A stretch of 31,486 bases of DNA from CAZDBA01 sp964503615 (GTDB lineage Bacteria > Planctomycetota > Planctomycetia > Pirellulales > Pirellulaceae): assembly GCA_964503615.1 (NCBI GenBank), contig CAZDBA010000044.1:1-31486 (forward strand). The letters are read 5' to 3'. The translations under genes were made by a program, and so were the position numbers. Under the pieces are notes generated by a model that was not told the DNA's origin, searched no databases, and saw only the letters and a program-made list of their open reading frames with translations. Shown here in pieces: positions 17,909 through 27,575 of the stretch. How positions within the stretch are numbered: the first letter of the stretch is position 1; the number at the start of each line of letters is the position of its first letter.

Positions 17909-20900
17909 ATGACCGATTCGAATCTACAACTCTCCGCCAACAAACAGGCGCTTTTGAAAATTCGTGAGCTGAAACAGTTGCTGGCCGAGGCACGTGAGTT
18001 TTCAGGCGAGCCGATCGCGATCGTTTCGATGGCTTGCCGTTTTCCGCGCACCGCCAACACACCTGAAAAATTCTGGCAGTCATTGATCGACCAAGATGAC
18101 TTGGTAGGCGACATTCCCGAAGACCGCTGGGACTTGGAAGCGTTCCATGATGATGACCCAGAAGTCCCAGGCAAAATGTACGCCAAACGTGGCGTGTTTC
18201 TGGATGACATCGACAAGATGGATCCCGAGTTCTTTGGCATCTCGCCGCGAGAGGCGACTTGGGTTGATCCGCAACAACGTTTGCTGATGGAAGTTGGCTG
18301 GGAAGCGATCGAACGAGCAGGTTGGATCCCTGAGGCGATCGGTGAATCGACCGGCGTGTTTGTCGGCTGGATGCACAACGACTATCAAAACGAAGCCAGT
18401 GACTCGTTTCTAAATCTCAATCCCTATATCGCAACCGGTGCCGCAGGCAGCTTTCTCTGCGGTCGCCTCGCCTATTACCTTGGCTTGCAAGGCCCTAGCG
18501 TTGCGATCGACACGGCATGTTCGTCCTCGCTGGTTGCACTTCATCTGGCGATCCAATCGCTCCAACGGCGCGATTGTGATCGGGCTTTGGTCGGTGGTGT
18601 CAACGTAATTTGTTCACCCACAACGAACATTTTGACTTGTAAGCTAAAAGCGCTTTCGCCCAACGGACACTCACGGGCCTTTGACGCCGCGGCCGATGGT
18701 TATCTGCGTGGCGAAGGTTGTGGCGTGGTGACACTGACCCGTTTGAGCGACGCGGAGAAAAATGGCGATCCGATTCTCGGAATCATTCGCGGTTCGGCCG
18801 TCGGTCACAACGGATTCAGTAGCGGCCTGACCGCGCCGAATCCGAGGGCACAGGAAAAGGTAATCACCGAGGCACTCCAGCGAGCCGGCATTACACCAGA
18901 TGAGGTCGGCTATCTTGAAGCCCACGGCACCGGCACGGAGCTGGGCGATCCGATCGAAGTCAACGCAGCCGCAGCCGCCTACTGCAAAAATCGAACTGGC
19001 GAAAATCCTCTGCTGATCGGTTCGGTCAAAACTAACATCGGTCACTTGGAAGCGGCGGCCGGAATGGCCGGTTTGATCAAAGTCCTATTGGCGATGCAGC
19101 ATCGTTCGATCCCTGGCCAGATGAACTTTGAGACACCCAATCCCCACATTCCCTGGGACAACATTCCGGTCAAAGTCTTAACCGAAAAAACTGCGTGGCC
19201 GAATCGTGATCGCTTGATCGCCGGTGTCAGTGCATTTGGAATGAGCGGAACCAACGCGCACATCGTGGTGGAAGCGCCGCCTGAACGTTCCGCGCCCAGC
19301 GAGGTCGCAACCAAACCGGCCACGTTCATTTCGCTTTCGGGCAAATCGGAAGAAGCCGTTTTTGAACTGGCTCACCGATACGCTTCGAAACTCCAATCCA
19401 ACGATTCACTGAACGTCGAAAAGTTCGCCGCGTCCACCAATCGGCAACGAAGCCACTTTGAGCAGCGTGCGGCGGTCACGTTTGAAAACAAAGCCGAAGC
19501 GATCGAGAATCTATTGGCGCTTTCTCACGGCTCCGAATCAGATTCGATTTTCCAAGGCAATCATCGCAGCGCTCCCCGAATGGGCTGGCAATTCACCGGT
19601 CAAGGCTCCCAGTATCCGGGCATGGGCAAGCAGCTGTACGAGACCCAACCGGTCTTTAAGGAAGCGATTGAATTCTGCGAGCAGCATCTGAGCGAGCTGC
19701 GCGGAGAATCATTGAAAGAAGTCATCTTTAACGAAGACGATTCGAAGATCCACAACACGCACTGGACACAGCCCGCGATTTTCGCGCTGCAAATGGGCTT
19801 GGCCAAACTGCTTTCCAGTTGGAACATAAAACCCGACGTCGTGCTCGGTCACAGCGTCGGGCAATACGCTGCTGCTTGTGTTGCGGGCGTGATGAGCTGG
19901 GAAGACGGTTTGCGTTTGATCGCTGAACGAGGCCGATTGATTGGCGAGCTACCTCCGGGCGGAAAGATGCTGGCTCTGTTCGCTCCGGCCAACATCGTTA
20001 AACAGGCGATCCAGTCCGTTAACGGAATTTCACTGGCCGCGTTGAACGGCACTCACGTCGTAGTCAGCGGCGATGAAGCCGCCGTCGAACGCTTTGCAAA
20101 AGAATTTTCAGCGCGCGATATCAAAACCAAAATCCTGCAAACCTCGCATGCCTTTCATTCGCACTTGATGGAACCGGCACTGGCGCCGTTTGCCGAGATC
20201 GCCAACAAGATCGACTTTGCAGCCCCAAAGATTCCGTTGATCTGCAACGTTTCGGGCAAGCTGATGCCACCCGATCAGAAACTCGACGGGCAATATTGGG
20301 CCGACCACATTCGCAGTGCGGTCAACTACGCGCCGGGCATTGAAGCGGTTAACGAACTGAATTGTGGGTTGTTGATCGAGCTTGGGCCGCAAGGGATTTT
20401 GACTCGCATGGCCGCGGCAAACTTTGGCAAAGCGAAATCGGGATTGATCAGTTGCCTGAATCGGAACGGCAACGACGCCAGCTCATTGAAAACATTTCTC
20501 GCGCAAACCTATGCCCAAGGCGCCACGTTGGACTTCCGGGCGATCCATCGCAATGCCGATCACCAACCGATCGATTTGCCGACCTACCCGTTTCAACGTC
20601 GCCGGTTTTGGGGGCCGGACAAACCACGAGCGTTCCACGCCGAATACCACACCGCTCACCCACTTCTGGGCAGCCCCATTTCGCTGGCCGGCGCGGAGAA
20701 CGAATCCCGCTTCGAAAGCTTCATCGATAACGACAGCCCGTCGTGGATGCCCGAACACGAAGTGATGGGAGCGACTGTTTTCCCAGGTGCGGGTTTTATC
20801 GAAATGGCGATCCAAGCCGCAAATGGAAAAGCGATCGTCAACGCTGCGTTCGAACAACCGATCCGACCAACCGGTCGCACCGCCCTGCAAACGGTCATTC

Positions 20901-23900
20901 GAACATCAGCGAAAAAAGAAGCCGAAGGCGGAGACAAAACTGAAACCGAAAGCGAAACGTCTACCGAGCAACTGGAGACGTTTGCATCGGCCAAAGATTC
21001 GCAAAACTGGTCCAGACATTTTGGTTGCCAGTTCGCACCGATTGCTGAGCGGCCTGCAACGGTTGATTTACAACAATTGAAAAACGACCTTGCGGAGACG
21101 GCTGAGCCCGCTGACTTTTATCAAAAAATGGCGGCCATCGGATTGAACTATGGCCCGGCCTTTCAGGCGATTAACGAGTTCCGGTTCTCAGAATCGCAAG
21201 TGTTGGCAAAGCTGAATACGCAAACCGATGTTCGCGGTTACAACGTGCCCCCAACGTTACTGGATGCAGCGTTACATTCTTTAGCCGTTGGACTGCTGAA
21301 ATCGGACGATGGGAATTTGTTTCTTCCGGTGGGGATCGGTCGAGTCGATTGCTACACCGCGATCGAAAACGAAGCTTGGTGTATCGCGACCTGGAAACAG
21401 AACGAAGGCCAGACACGAACGGCAGATTTGAAACTCGTTTCTGAATCGGGCGATGTGTTGATGTCGATCACCGATTTGACAGTCAAACAAGTCAACCTCG
21501 CAGCGCTGCGGCAAATGAGTGGCGTAGGTGCTGAGCGACTGGTCCACGAGATCACATGGAAGCCGGAACGACTGGGCAATAAAAAACTGGAGCCAAAGCG
21601 GTGGCTTGTCGTATCCCAACAAGAGCAGAACGACGAAAATTCTGGTTCGGCACAACTCGCTGATCAACTTTCTGAACGACTGGCCACAGATCAGCACGCA
21701 ATCACGCGGGTCCAACTCGGTCACGGTATCGAGTTTGCAAACAACCCAGAGAGCGGTTTCCAACTCTGTGGTCAATCACCAGAAAACTGGGAAAAACTGT
21801 TTGAGAACGTGGCTGGCGATCCTGATGAATCAGGCAAATCTGATGGACCGGGTTTCGACGGCGTTTGTTGGCTTGTCGGTTCAGAACATGAAGACAATAC
21901 AAGCGTCTTATCACTGTTGGCTTTGGTGCAAACGATGCTTAAGCACAACCATCGCAAGCTGGCCTGCGGATTCCAGATCATCACGCAGAACGCGATCTCG
22001 ATCGACGCTCAGGATGTGAAAGTCGTACCGCAGCAGACTTCACTGTGGGGTTTCGGGCGAGTGCTGAGCGCAGAGCAACCGGAACTGCGATTCCGAATGC
22101 TCGACGTTAACTCAGAAGATATTAAAAGCGATAAAGCGATCGGGCCGTTGGCTACCGTCACACTCAACGAAACGGCCGACAACCAACATGCGATTCGAGC
22201 AGGCCAGGTTCTGGTTCCTCGACTGGTCCGGAGTCGTCTGAAATCAAAACAAACGTTCCAGGCGAACCCAGACGGTTGCTATTTGATCACAGGCGGCTTG
22301 GGAAAACTTGGTCGCCAGGCAGGTCGCTGGCTGGCAGAAAAGAATGCCAAGCAACTGGTGTTCGTCTCACGTCGCGAGCCCGACGAACAGACACGCGAGT
22401 TTCTCGATTCGATCAACCAAACAGGCTGCCAGTCCATTGTCCACTCATGCGACATCAGCCAACGCGATGAAGTCGAAAACTTGTTTCAACGATTTGGAAA
22501 CGATCTTCATCCTTTGTCCGGTGTGATCCACGCGGCCGGTGTTTTGGACGATGGTCTAATCGAGTCGCAAACGGCGGAACGGTTCGAGCGAGTTTTAAAG
22601 CCCAAGATCGTAGCGGCAAAACTGTTGGACGAGCTGACGCGCGAGTTGGAGCTGGATCTTTTTGTTCTGTACTCCTCAGCCGCCTCGGTCCTCGGCTCGC
22701 CAGGGCAAAGCAATTACGCAACCGGAAATGCGTTTCTGGATGGCTTGGCATTTGAACGAGCCGCCAGTGGCTTGCCCGCAATTTCGGTCAACTGGGGTCC
22801 GTGGACCGAAGGGATGGCGGACGATCCTCGAATCATCAAACAACTTTCGCTGCAAGGCATTACGCCGCTAACTGTGGAAGACGCCCATCAAGCGCTTGAA
22901 AAAATGATCGTCGGTTCGGTGCGACAGGCGACCGTGATGGATGTCGATTGGAAACGGATGCGGATCGGGGCATCTGGCGAAACGGCTCCGTTGCTACGTG
23001 AGCTGGTTGGCTCGCGGAAGAGATTGGGCGGTGCCGAATCGGCGCTGGTCAATAAACTTAAATCGTTGCCAAGCGCAGCGCAGCGTGAGTTGCTGGTAGC
23101 CACCGTGCAAAACTCGCTTCAAAATATTCTTTCAACTCCGGATGCGCCCGAAACCGATCGTCCGTTGATCGAAATGGGACTCGACTCGTTAATGGCCGTT
23201 GAGTTTGGCACTGAGTTGCAACAAATGTTGGGTGATCAGTTCAATGTTGGTCCCACGATGTTGTTCGACCATCCCACGATCGACGCGATTTCGGATCATG
23301 TGTTGGAGTTGATCGCCAGTCAAACCGGGACCGGTGACGCGGCTGCAGCAAAATCTGGCCAAACGAATGCCAATGCAACTGGCGAATCGGAATCGAATTC
23401 GATCCAGCGCGAGGACATCGCCATCGTCGGTTTAAGCTGCAAATTCCCGGGCGCTGAAAACGCTGACCAGTTCTGGGACAACTTGATCAACGGAGTCGAT
23501 TCGGTTTGCGACATCCCGACCGACCGCTGGGACATCGACCGCTTTTACAGCGAGCAGCGCGAAGAAGGAAAGATGTACACGCGCCAAGGCGGTTTTCTGA
23601 GCGACATCGCCGACTTTGACGCTTCGTTTTTCAATATCAGCGATCTCGAAGCGTGTTGGATCGACCCGCAACACCGGATGCTGTTGGAGAACAGCTACCG
23701 CGCACTTGAGGATGCGGGAATTCCGACTTCGCCACTGGCCGACCCCAGTGTCGGAGTGTTCATGGGGATCATGGGTTCGGATTACGCATTCCTGCCAACA
23801 CTGGACGATGAAGATGTGATCAAAGGCTTTCAAGGCGCCGGCCTGTCACACAGCGCAGGCGTGGGGCGCATTAGTTACTTGTTCGGATTCGAAGGGCCCA

Positions 23901-25918
23901 GCGTCGCAGTGGACACGGCCAGTAGCAGTTCGCTGGTCGCGGTTTACCAGGCGATGCGAAGCTTACAGGAACGCAATTGCAATCTGGCTTTGGCGGGTGG
24001 CGTCAACGCGATTCTCGCCCCAGTCAATTCGTTGTTGATGTCAAAGGCCGGTTTGCTTTCGCCCGATGGACGTTGTAAATCGTTTTCTCAATCGGCCGAT
24101 GGTTTCGGGCGCGGAGAAGGCTGTGGAGTGGTGGTCCTCAAACGGCTGAGTGATGCCGAGCGTGATGGTGATCGGATCATGGCAGTGATTCGCGGCGGTT
24201 CGGTCGTCCACAACGGATTCAGCGGCGGAATCACGTCGCCCAGCGGGAAAGCTCAGTCGCGTGCGATCGATGCAGCGCTCAAAGACGCGAGGATCGCGCC
24301 TTCCGAGGTTCAGTATCTCGAAGCGCACGGCACCGGAACCGAATATGGCGACCCGATGGAGTTGGGCGCGGCGATGAAGATTTACGGCAAGGGACGCCCC
24401 AAAGATAAACCGCTGCTCGTGGGTTCGGTGAAAGCCAATATCAGCCACCTCGAAGCGGCCGGTGGATCGTCCGGTTTGATCAAAACAGTTTTGGCGATCG
24501 CCCACGGCACAATCCCGCAACAAATTCACTTTGACGAACCTTCACCGCACATTCCGTGGAAACGAATGCCGATCGAGATGGTCCGCGAAAATCGTTCGTG
24601 GCCAGAAACAAAACGAAAAACGGCAGGCATCACGGCACTGGGATTGGTCGGCACCAACGCGCACTTGATCTTGAGTGAACCAGAAAGTGAACTGGAAACG
24701 CCTCAGCCTGTTCAGTCAGATGACGCGGGCTCAAACACTGCGGATGAAACTTCGACGGCCCGTAACTCGTTGCTGGTCCTCAGCGCACGTTGTCAAAAGA
24801 GTCTCAACGCGTTAACCGACGGTTACATTAACTTTCTAAACCGTAACCCGTCGGTCGATTTTGCGGACGTTTGTTATACCGCTTCGTCAGGTCGAAACCA
24901 TTTTGAACAACGAATTGCCATCGTTGCCGATTCCGCAACCAGTGCCGCCGAACAGTTACGGCTTCGACTAGAGGCAAACTCGGCAAATCTCAACGGGGCG
25001 TCAAGTAACGGGCACGCAAAAAATGGAAAGCCGGTAGCTGCTCACAGCAAAAAGAAATCACCGAGGACTTGCTGGCTGATTCCCGAAGTCGATGGGCATG
25101 GCGCGGTCAGCGAATTGAATCGGCTGAAAAGTGAATTCGAACCGGTCAAAGAGTTCCTTGATACCTGCGCGGCGAGGTTGGCCGAGAGTGGTGACTCGTT
25201 CTCAGAAATCGTTAACGGAGATTCGTTCCCGCTAACTCAGCAATACCTTCTTCAGGCTGGCCTCGCGCAGCTTTGGCAATCTTGGGGCGTCGAACCTGAT
25301 GTTGTTTTGGGAACAGGCGTTGGGCAATACGTTGCCGCTGCGACCGCCGGTTGTTTGTGCTTTGTCGACGCGCTGATGATCGTTCATGCGAGAGAGAAGA
25401 TGCTGGCATGGCCTGATCCAGATTGGGAAGCGTTTGAAAAACTGGCCGATCAGTTCAATTTTTATCCGCCCAATCTTCCGCTGGTTTGCAGTTTTACAGG
25501 GGAAATGGTCCCGATTCATCGTTCGCTGGGTGGAAGTTATTGGCGACAGCACGCAAACGAAGAAATTCAGCTGTTAAAAAGCGTTCAAGCGACCGGTTCC
25601 GTTGCACATGAGCTCAACGTGGTCCTCGGGCTGCCTGGATCGCAAGGTGCCTTTCAGGAATTGGATGAGATCGATTCGAACTCGTTGATCGAATGTATTG
25701 AGTCTTCAGAGACAACAGCGCGTGATGTTTTGGTGGCGTTGGGGCGACTGTATCAATCCAGTTGCAAGATCTGTTTGGATTCGGTCGGCAGGTCGACCGG
25801 TGGCCGACGACGATTGAGCCTTCCCAAATATCCGTTTCAAAAGAAACGGTATTGGATTACTGAGATCTCCCAATTCATGAAGCCAGAAGTCGAAGCAAAA
25901 GAAACGGTGCAGCCATGA
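17909..25918 (+). CDS. Type I polyketide synthase KS-AT-DH-KR-ACP-KS(Ser)-AT(inactive)
   Basis: This encodes 2669 residues. The N-terminal helix NKQALLKIRELKQLLAEAR looks like a docking coil. KS1 (about 33-460) has Cys204 in DTACSSS, His339 in EAHGTGT and His379 in NIGHLEA. AT1 (about 555-865) has Ser649 in GHSVGQ and HAFH at 747-750, which predicts malonyl-CoA. DH (about 905-1195) has His950 in HEVMGATVFP and Asp1119 in LLDAALH. KR has the nucleotide loop GGLGKLG (1462-1468), LDD (1546-1548, B-type) and Tyr1603. ACP has Ser1760 in GLDSL. There is no enoylreductase or methyltransferase. A second KS (about 1830-2260) has Ser2005 instead of Cys (DTASSSS) but keeps His2140 and His2180. The last domain is AT-like but reads GTGVG around 2470 where GHSxG is expected. 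No thioesterase follows. The predicted product has aryl-diene or polyene character. The stop overlaps the next start (ATGA). Confidence 0.95.
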   Translation: MTDSNLQLSANKQALLKIRELKQLLAEAREFSGEPIAIVSMACRFPRTANTPEKFWQSLIDQDDLVGDIPEDRWDLEAFHDDDPEVPGKMYAKRGVFLDDIDKMDPEFFGISPREATWVDPQQRLLMEVGWEAIERAGWIPEAIGESTGVFVGWMHNDYQNEASDSFLNLNPYIATGAAGSFLCGRLAYYLGLQGPSVAIDTACSSSLVALHLAIQSLQRRDCDRALVGGVNVICSPTTNILTCKLKALSPNGHSRAFDAAADGYLRGEGCGVVTLTRLSDAEKNGDPILGIIRGSAVGHNGFSSGLTAPNPRAQEKVITEALQRAGITPDEVGYLEAHGTGTELGDPIEVNAAAAAYCKNRTGENPLLIGSVKTNIGHLEAAAGMAGLIKVLLAMQHRSIPGQMNFETPNPHIPWDNIPVKVLTEKTAWPNRDRLIAGVSAFGMSGTNAHIVVEAPPERSAPSEVATKPATFISLSGKSEEAVFELAHRYASKLQSNDSLNVEKFAASTNRQRSHFEQRAAVTFENKAEAIENLLALSHGSESDSIFQGNHRSAPRMGWQFTGQGSQYPGMGKQLYETQPVFKEAIEFCEQHLSELRGESLKEVIFNEDDSKIHNTHWTQPAIFALQMGLAKLLSSWNIKPDVVLGHSVGQYAAACVAGVMSWEDGLRLIAERGRLIGELPPGGKMLALFAPANIVKQAIQSVNGISLAALNGTHVVVSGDEAAVERFAKEFSARDIKTKILQTSHAFHSHLMEPALAPFAEIANKIDFAAPKIPLICNVSGKLMPPDQKLDGQYWADHIRSAVNYAPGIEAVNELNCGLLIELGPQGILTRMAAANFGKAKSGLISCLNRNGNDASSLKTFLAQTYAQGATLDFRAIHRNADHQPIDLPTYPFQRRRFWGPDKPRAFHAEYHTAHPLLGSPISLAGAENESRFESFIDNDSPSWMPEHEVMGATVFPGAGFIEMAIQAANGKAIVNAAFEQPIRPTGRTALQTVIRTSAKKEAEGGDKTETESETSTEQLETFASAKDSQNWSRHFGCQFAPIAERPATVDLQQLKNDLAETAEPADFYQKMAAIGLNYGPAFQAINEFRFSESQVLAKLNTQTDVRGYNVPPTLLDAALHSLAVGLLKSDDGNLFLPVGIGRVDCYTAIENEAWCIATWKQNEGQTRTADLKLVSESGDVLMSITDLTVKQVNLAALRQMSGVGAERLVHEITWKPERLGNKKLEPKRWLVVSQQEQNDENSGSAQLADQLSERLATDQHAITRVQLGHGIEFANNPESGFQLCGQSPENWEKLFENVAGDPDESGKSDGPGFDGVCWLVGSEHEDNTSVLSLLALVQTMLKHNHRKLACGFQIITQNAISIDAQDVKVVPQQTSLWGFGRVLSAEQPELRFRMLDVNSEDIKSDKAIGPLATVTLNETADNQHAIRAGQVLVPRLVRSRLKSKQTFQANPDGCYLITGGLGKLGRQAGRWLAEKNAKQLVFVSRREPDEQTREFLDSINQTGCQSIVHSCDISQRDEVENLFQRFGNDLHPLSGVIHAAGVLDDGLIESQTAERFERVLKPKIVAAKLLDELTRELELDLFVLYSSAASVLGSPGQSNYATGNAFLDGLAFERAASGLPAISVNWGPWTEGMADDPRIIKQLSLQGITPLTVEDAHQALEKMIVGSVRQATVMDVDWKRMRIGASGETAPLLRELVGSRKRLGGAESALVNKLKSLPSAAQRELLVATVQNSLQNILSTPDAPETDRPLIEMGLDSLMAVEFGTELQQMLGDQFNVGPTMLFDHPTIDAISDHVLELIASQTGTGDAAAAKSGQTNANATGESESNSIQREDIAIVGLSCKFPGAENADQFWDNLINGVDSVCDIPTDRWDIDRFYSEQREEGKMYTRQGGFLSDIADFDASFFNISDLEACWIDPQHRMLLENSYRALEDAGIPTSPLADPSVGVFMGIMGSDYAFLPTLDDEDVIKGFQGAGLSHSAGVGRISYLFGFEGPSVAVDTASSSSLVAVYQAMRSLQERNCNLALAGGVNAILAPVNSLLMSKAGLLSPDGRCKSFSQSADGFGRGEGCGVVVLKRLSDAERDGDRIMAVIRGGSVVHNGFSGGITSPSGKAQSRAIDAALKDARIAPSEVQYLEAHGTGTEYGDPMELGAAMKIYGKGRPKDKPLLVGSVKANISHLEAAGGSSGLIKTVLAIAHGTIPQQIHFDEPSPHIPWKRMPIEMVRENRSWPETKRKTAGITALGLVGTNAHLILSEPESELETPQPVQSDDAGSNTADETSTARNSLLVLSARCQKSLNALTDGYINFLNRNPSVDFADVCYTASSGRNHFEQRIAIVADSATSAAEQLRLRLEANSANLNGASSNGHAKNGKPVAAHSKKKSPRTCWLIPEVDGHGAVSELNRLKSEFEPVKEFLDTCAARLAESGDSFSEIVNGDSFPLTQQYLLQAGLAQLWQSWGVEPDVVLGTGVGQYVAAATAGCLCFVDALMIVHAREKMLAWPDPDWEAFEKLADQFNFYPPNLPLVCSFTGEMVPIHRSLGGSYWRQHANEEIQLLKSVQATGSVAHELNVVLGLPGSQGAFQELDEIDSNSLIECIESSETTARDVLVALGRLYQSSCKICLDSVGRSTGGRRRLSLPKYPFQKKRYWITEISQFMKPEVEAKETVQP

Positions 25919-27558
25919 TAGCGACCAAGGAAAATTTGAAGGAGCAAAACAAGTTCGACGTTACGATCTTGGGCGGAGGCTTGGCCGGTTTGACTCTGGC
26001 TCGTCAGTTGCTGATGAAGCATCCTGAATTAAAGATCGCAATCATCGAAAAACGGAAATTCCCAGTGGCCGAGACGACTCACAAAGTCGGTGAGTCTTCG
26101 GTCGAAATCGGCGCCCACTATTTTGGCGAACAGTTAGGGCTTAAGAAACATCTGACCGACGACCAACTGCCCAAGTTCGGCTTGCGGTTTTTCTTCAAAG
26201 ACCCAGACCAAACACTTTCCGAAGGCACAGAGGTGGGCGGAAGCTCTTTCTTCGCAGCGCCCAGCTACCAGATGGATCGCGGGCGGATGGAAAACTATTT
26301 GGCCGAATCGGACGCCGAGATGGGTGCGACGATCTTTGACGGTTCGCGCGTCAAGGAAACTTTCCTCGACTCATCTGAAAACGGTACTCGCGACACCACC
26401 CACCAAGTCAAAATCTTGCGTGATGGTGAGATGCAGACGGTCGAGTCTCGATGGATCGTCGACGCCAGTGGACGGGCGGCGATCATCAAGCGAAAACTAA
26501 ACCTCGAAGAAGACTTGAACCACGATATCAATGCCGCTTGGTTTCGTATCGATGCGAATCTCCAAGTCGACGATTGGTGTGACGACCAGGATTGGCAGGT
26601 ACTGACCGGAAAAGTTCCCCGGCGGTGGCTGAGCACCAATCATTTGATGGGCGAAGGGTATTGGGTATGGTTGATCCCGCTGGCAACCGGCTCCACAAGT
26701 GTGGGGATCGTCGCCGACCCGCGAATCCACCCGCTGAACACGTTCAACAGTTTTCAAAAGTCATTGGATTGGCTGCACGAGCACGAACCGGAATGCGCTC
26801 AAGCGATCGAGCCGCACGTCGAAAAGATGCAGGACTTTCTGGCGATCAAAAAGATGTCTCGGGGCTCGCGGCAGATCTTTTCAGTCGATCGTTGGGGTTT
26901 GGTTGGAGAAGCCGCAGCGTTTCTGGATCCGTTTTATTCTCCCGGCAGTGACTTTATCGCAATCGGCAATACGATGGTCGGCGAGCTGATCGGTGAAGAT
27001 ATCGCAGGCCGCCCGATCACCCATTTGGCACCGACGCTGCAAAGCGTATTTCTCACGCTGTTCCAGAACAATCTGCTGACGTACCGCGACCAGTACCCGC
27101 TGTTCGGCAATCCACGAATTATGGCGATCAAGTTCGTTTGGGATTATGCCGTCTATTGGGGCTTTCCAGCGTTGTTGTACTTCAACGAAAAACTGACCGA
27201 CGCTCCGTTCATCCAGACATTGTCCACGGGTGTTGAAGCGATTCGGGATATGAATTTGAAGATGCAGGAGTTTTTTCGTAAGTGGTACGAAGTTGATCCG
27301 GAAGTGAACGCGATTCCCGCGTTCGTGGATCAGAGCAAAATCGAAATCATGACACGATTGAACCGTGAATTGACCGAGCGTCTGGACGATTCAGCGCTTC
27401 GGGAACGATTCCGAGCCAACGTGGACCTGATTCGCGACCTGATGTTTGAAATCACGAATCGAGTCCAACAGTCTCAACCCCAAATCGAAACGGGAATCCC
27501 CCAACAATCGGCCTCGGCTCAGCGATTGGATGACGTGTTTGAAATGTTGAATGTGTAG
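25915..27558 (+). CDS. Flavin-dependent halogenase-like oxidoreductase 1
   Basis: This encodes 547 residues. The N-terminal FAD loop is GGGLAGL (20-26), ending in an acidic IIEKR at the strand end. Then come HKVGESSVEIGAHYFGEQLG and LPKFGLRFFF, where Lys87 sits at the place of the catalytic lysine of flavin halogenases. The halogenase signature WxWxIP appears as WVWLIP at 250-255 inside GYWVWLIPLATGSTSVGIVA. DPFYSPGSDFIAIGNT is the C-terminal flavin contact region. The last 150 residues are mainly helical. Known relatives chlorinate or brominate aromatic rings using FADH2, oxygen and halide; a separate flavin reductase, not seen here, would be needed. It could instead be a related monooxygenase. 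It is coupled to the PKS by an ATGA overlap and is a clear paralogue of the next gene. Confidence 0.85.
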   Translation: MIATKENLKEQNKFDVTILGGGLAGLTLARQLLMKHPELKIAIIEKRKFPVAETTHKVGESSVEIGAHYFGEQLGLKKHLTDDQLPKFGLRFFFKDPDQTLSEGTEVGGSSFFAAPSYQMDRGRMENYLAESDAEMGATIFDGSRVKETFLDSSENGTRDTTHQVKILRDGEMQTVESRWIVDASGRAAIIKRKLNLEEDLNHDINAAWFRIDANLQVDDWCDDQDWQVLTGKVPRRWLSTNHLMGEGYWVWLIPLATGSTSVGIVADPRIHPLNTFNSFQKSLDWLHEHEPECAQAIEPHVEKMQDFLAIKKMSRGSRQIFSVDRWGLVGEAAAFLDPFYSPGSDFIAIGNTMVGELIGEDIAGRPITHLAPTLQSVFLTLFQNNLLTYRDQYPLFGNPRIMAIKFVWDYAVYWGFPALLYFNEKLTDAPFIQTLSTGVEAIRDMNLKMQEFFRKWYEVDPEVNAIPAFVDQSKIEIMTRLNRELTERLDDSALRERFRANVDLIRDLMFEITNRVQQSQPQIETGIPQQSASAQRLDDVFEMLNV

Positions 27559-27575
27559 TTGTTTGAAATAGTGCC

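Noticed and set aside
22261..22900. Enoylreductase domain in the PKS
   Set aside because: The only Rossmann motif in this part (GGLGKLG) with the downstream Ser-Tyr pattern belongs to the KR; the preceding 200 residues fit the KR structural half.
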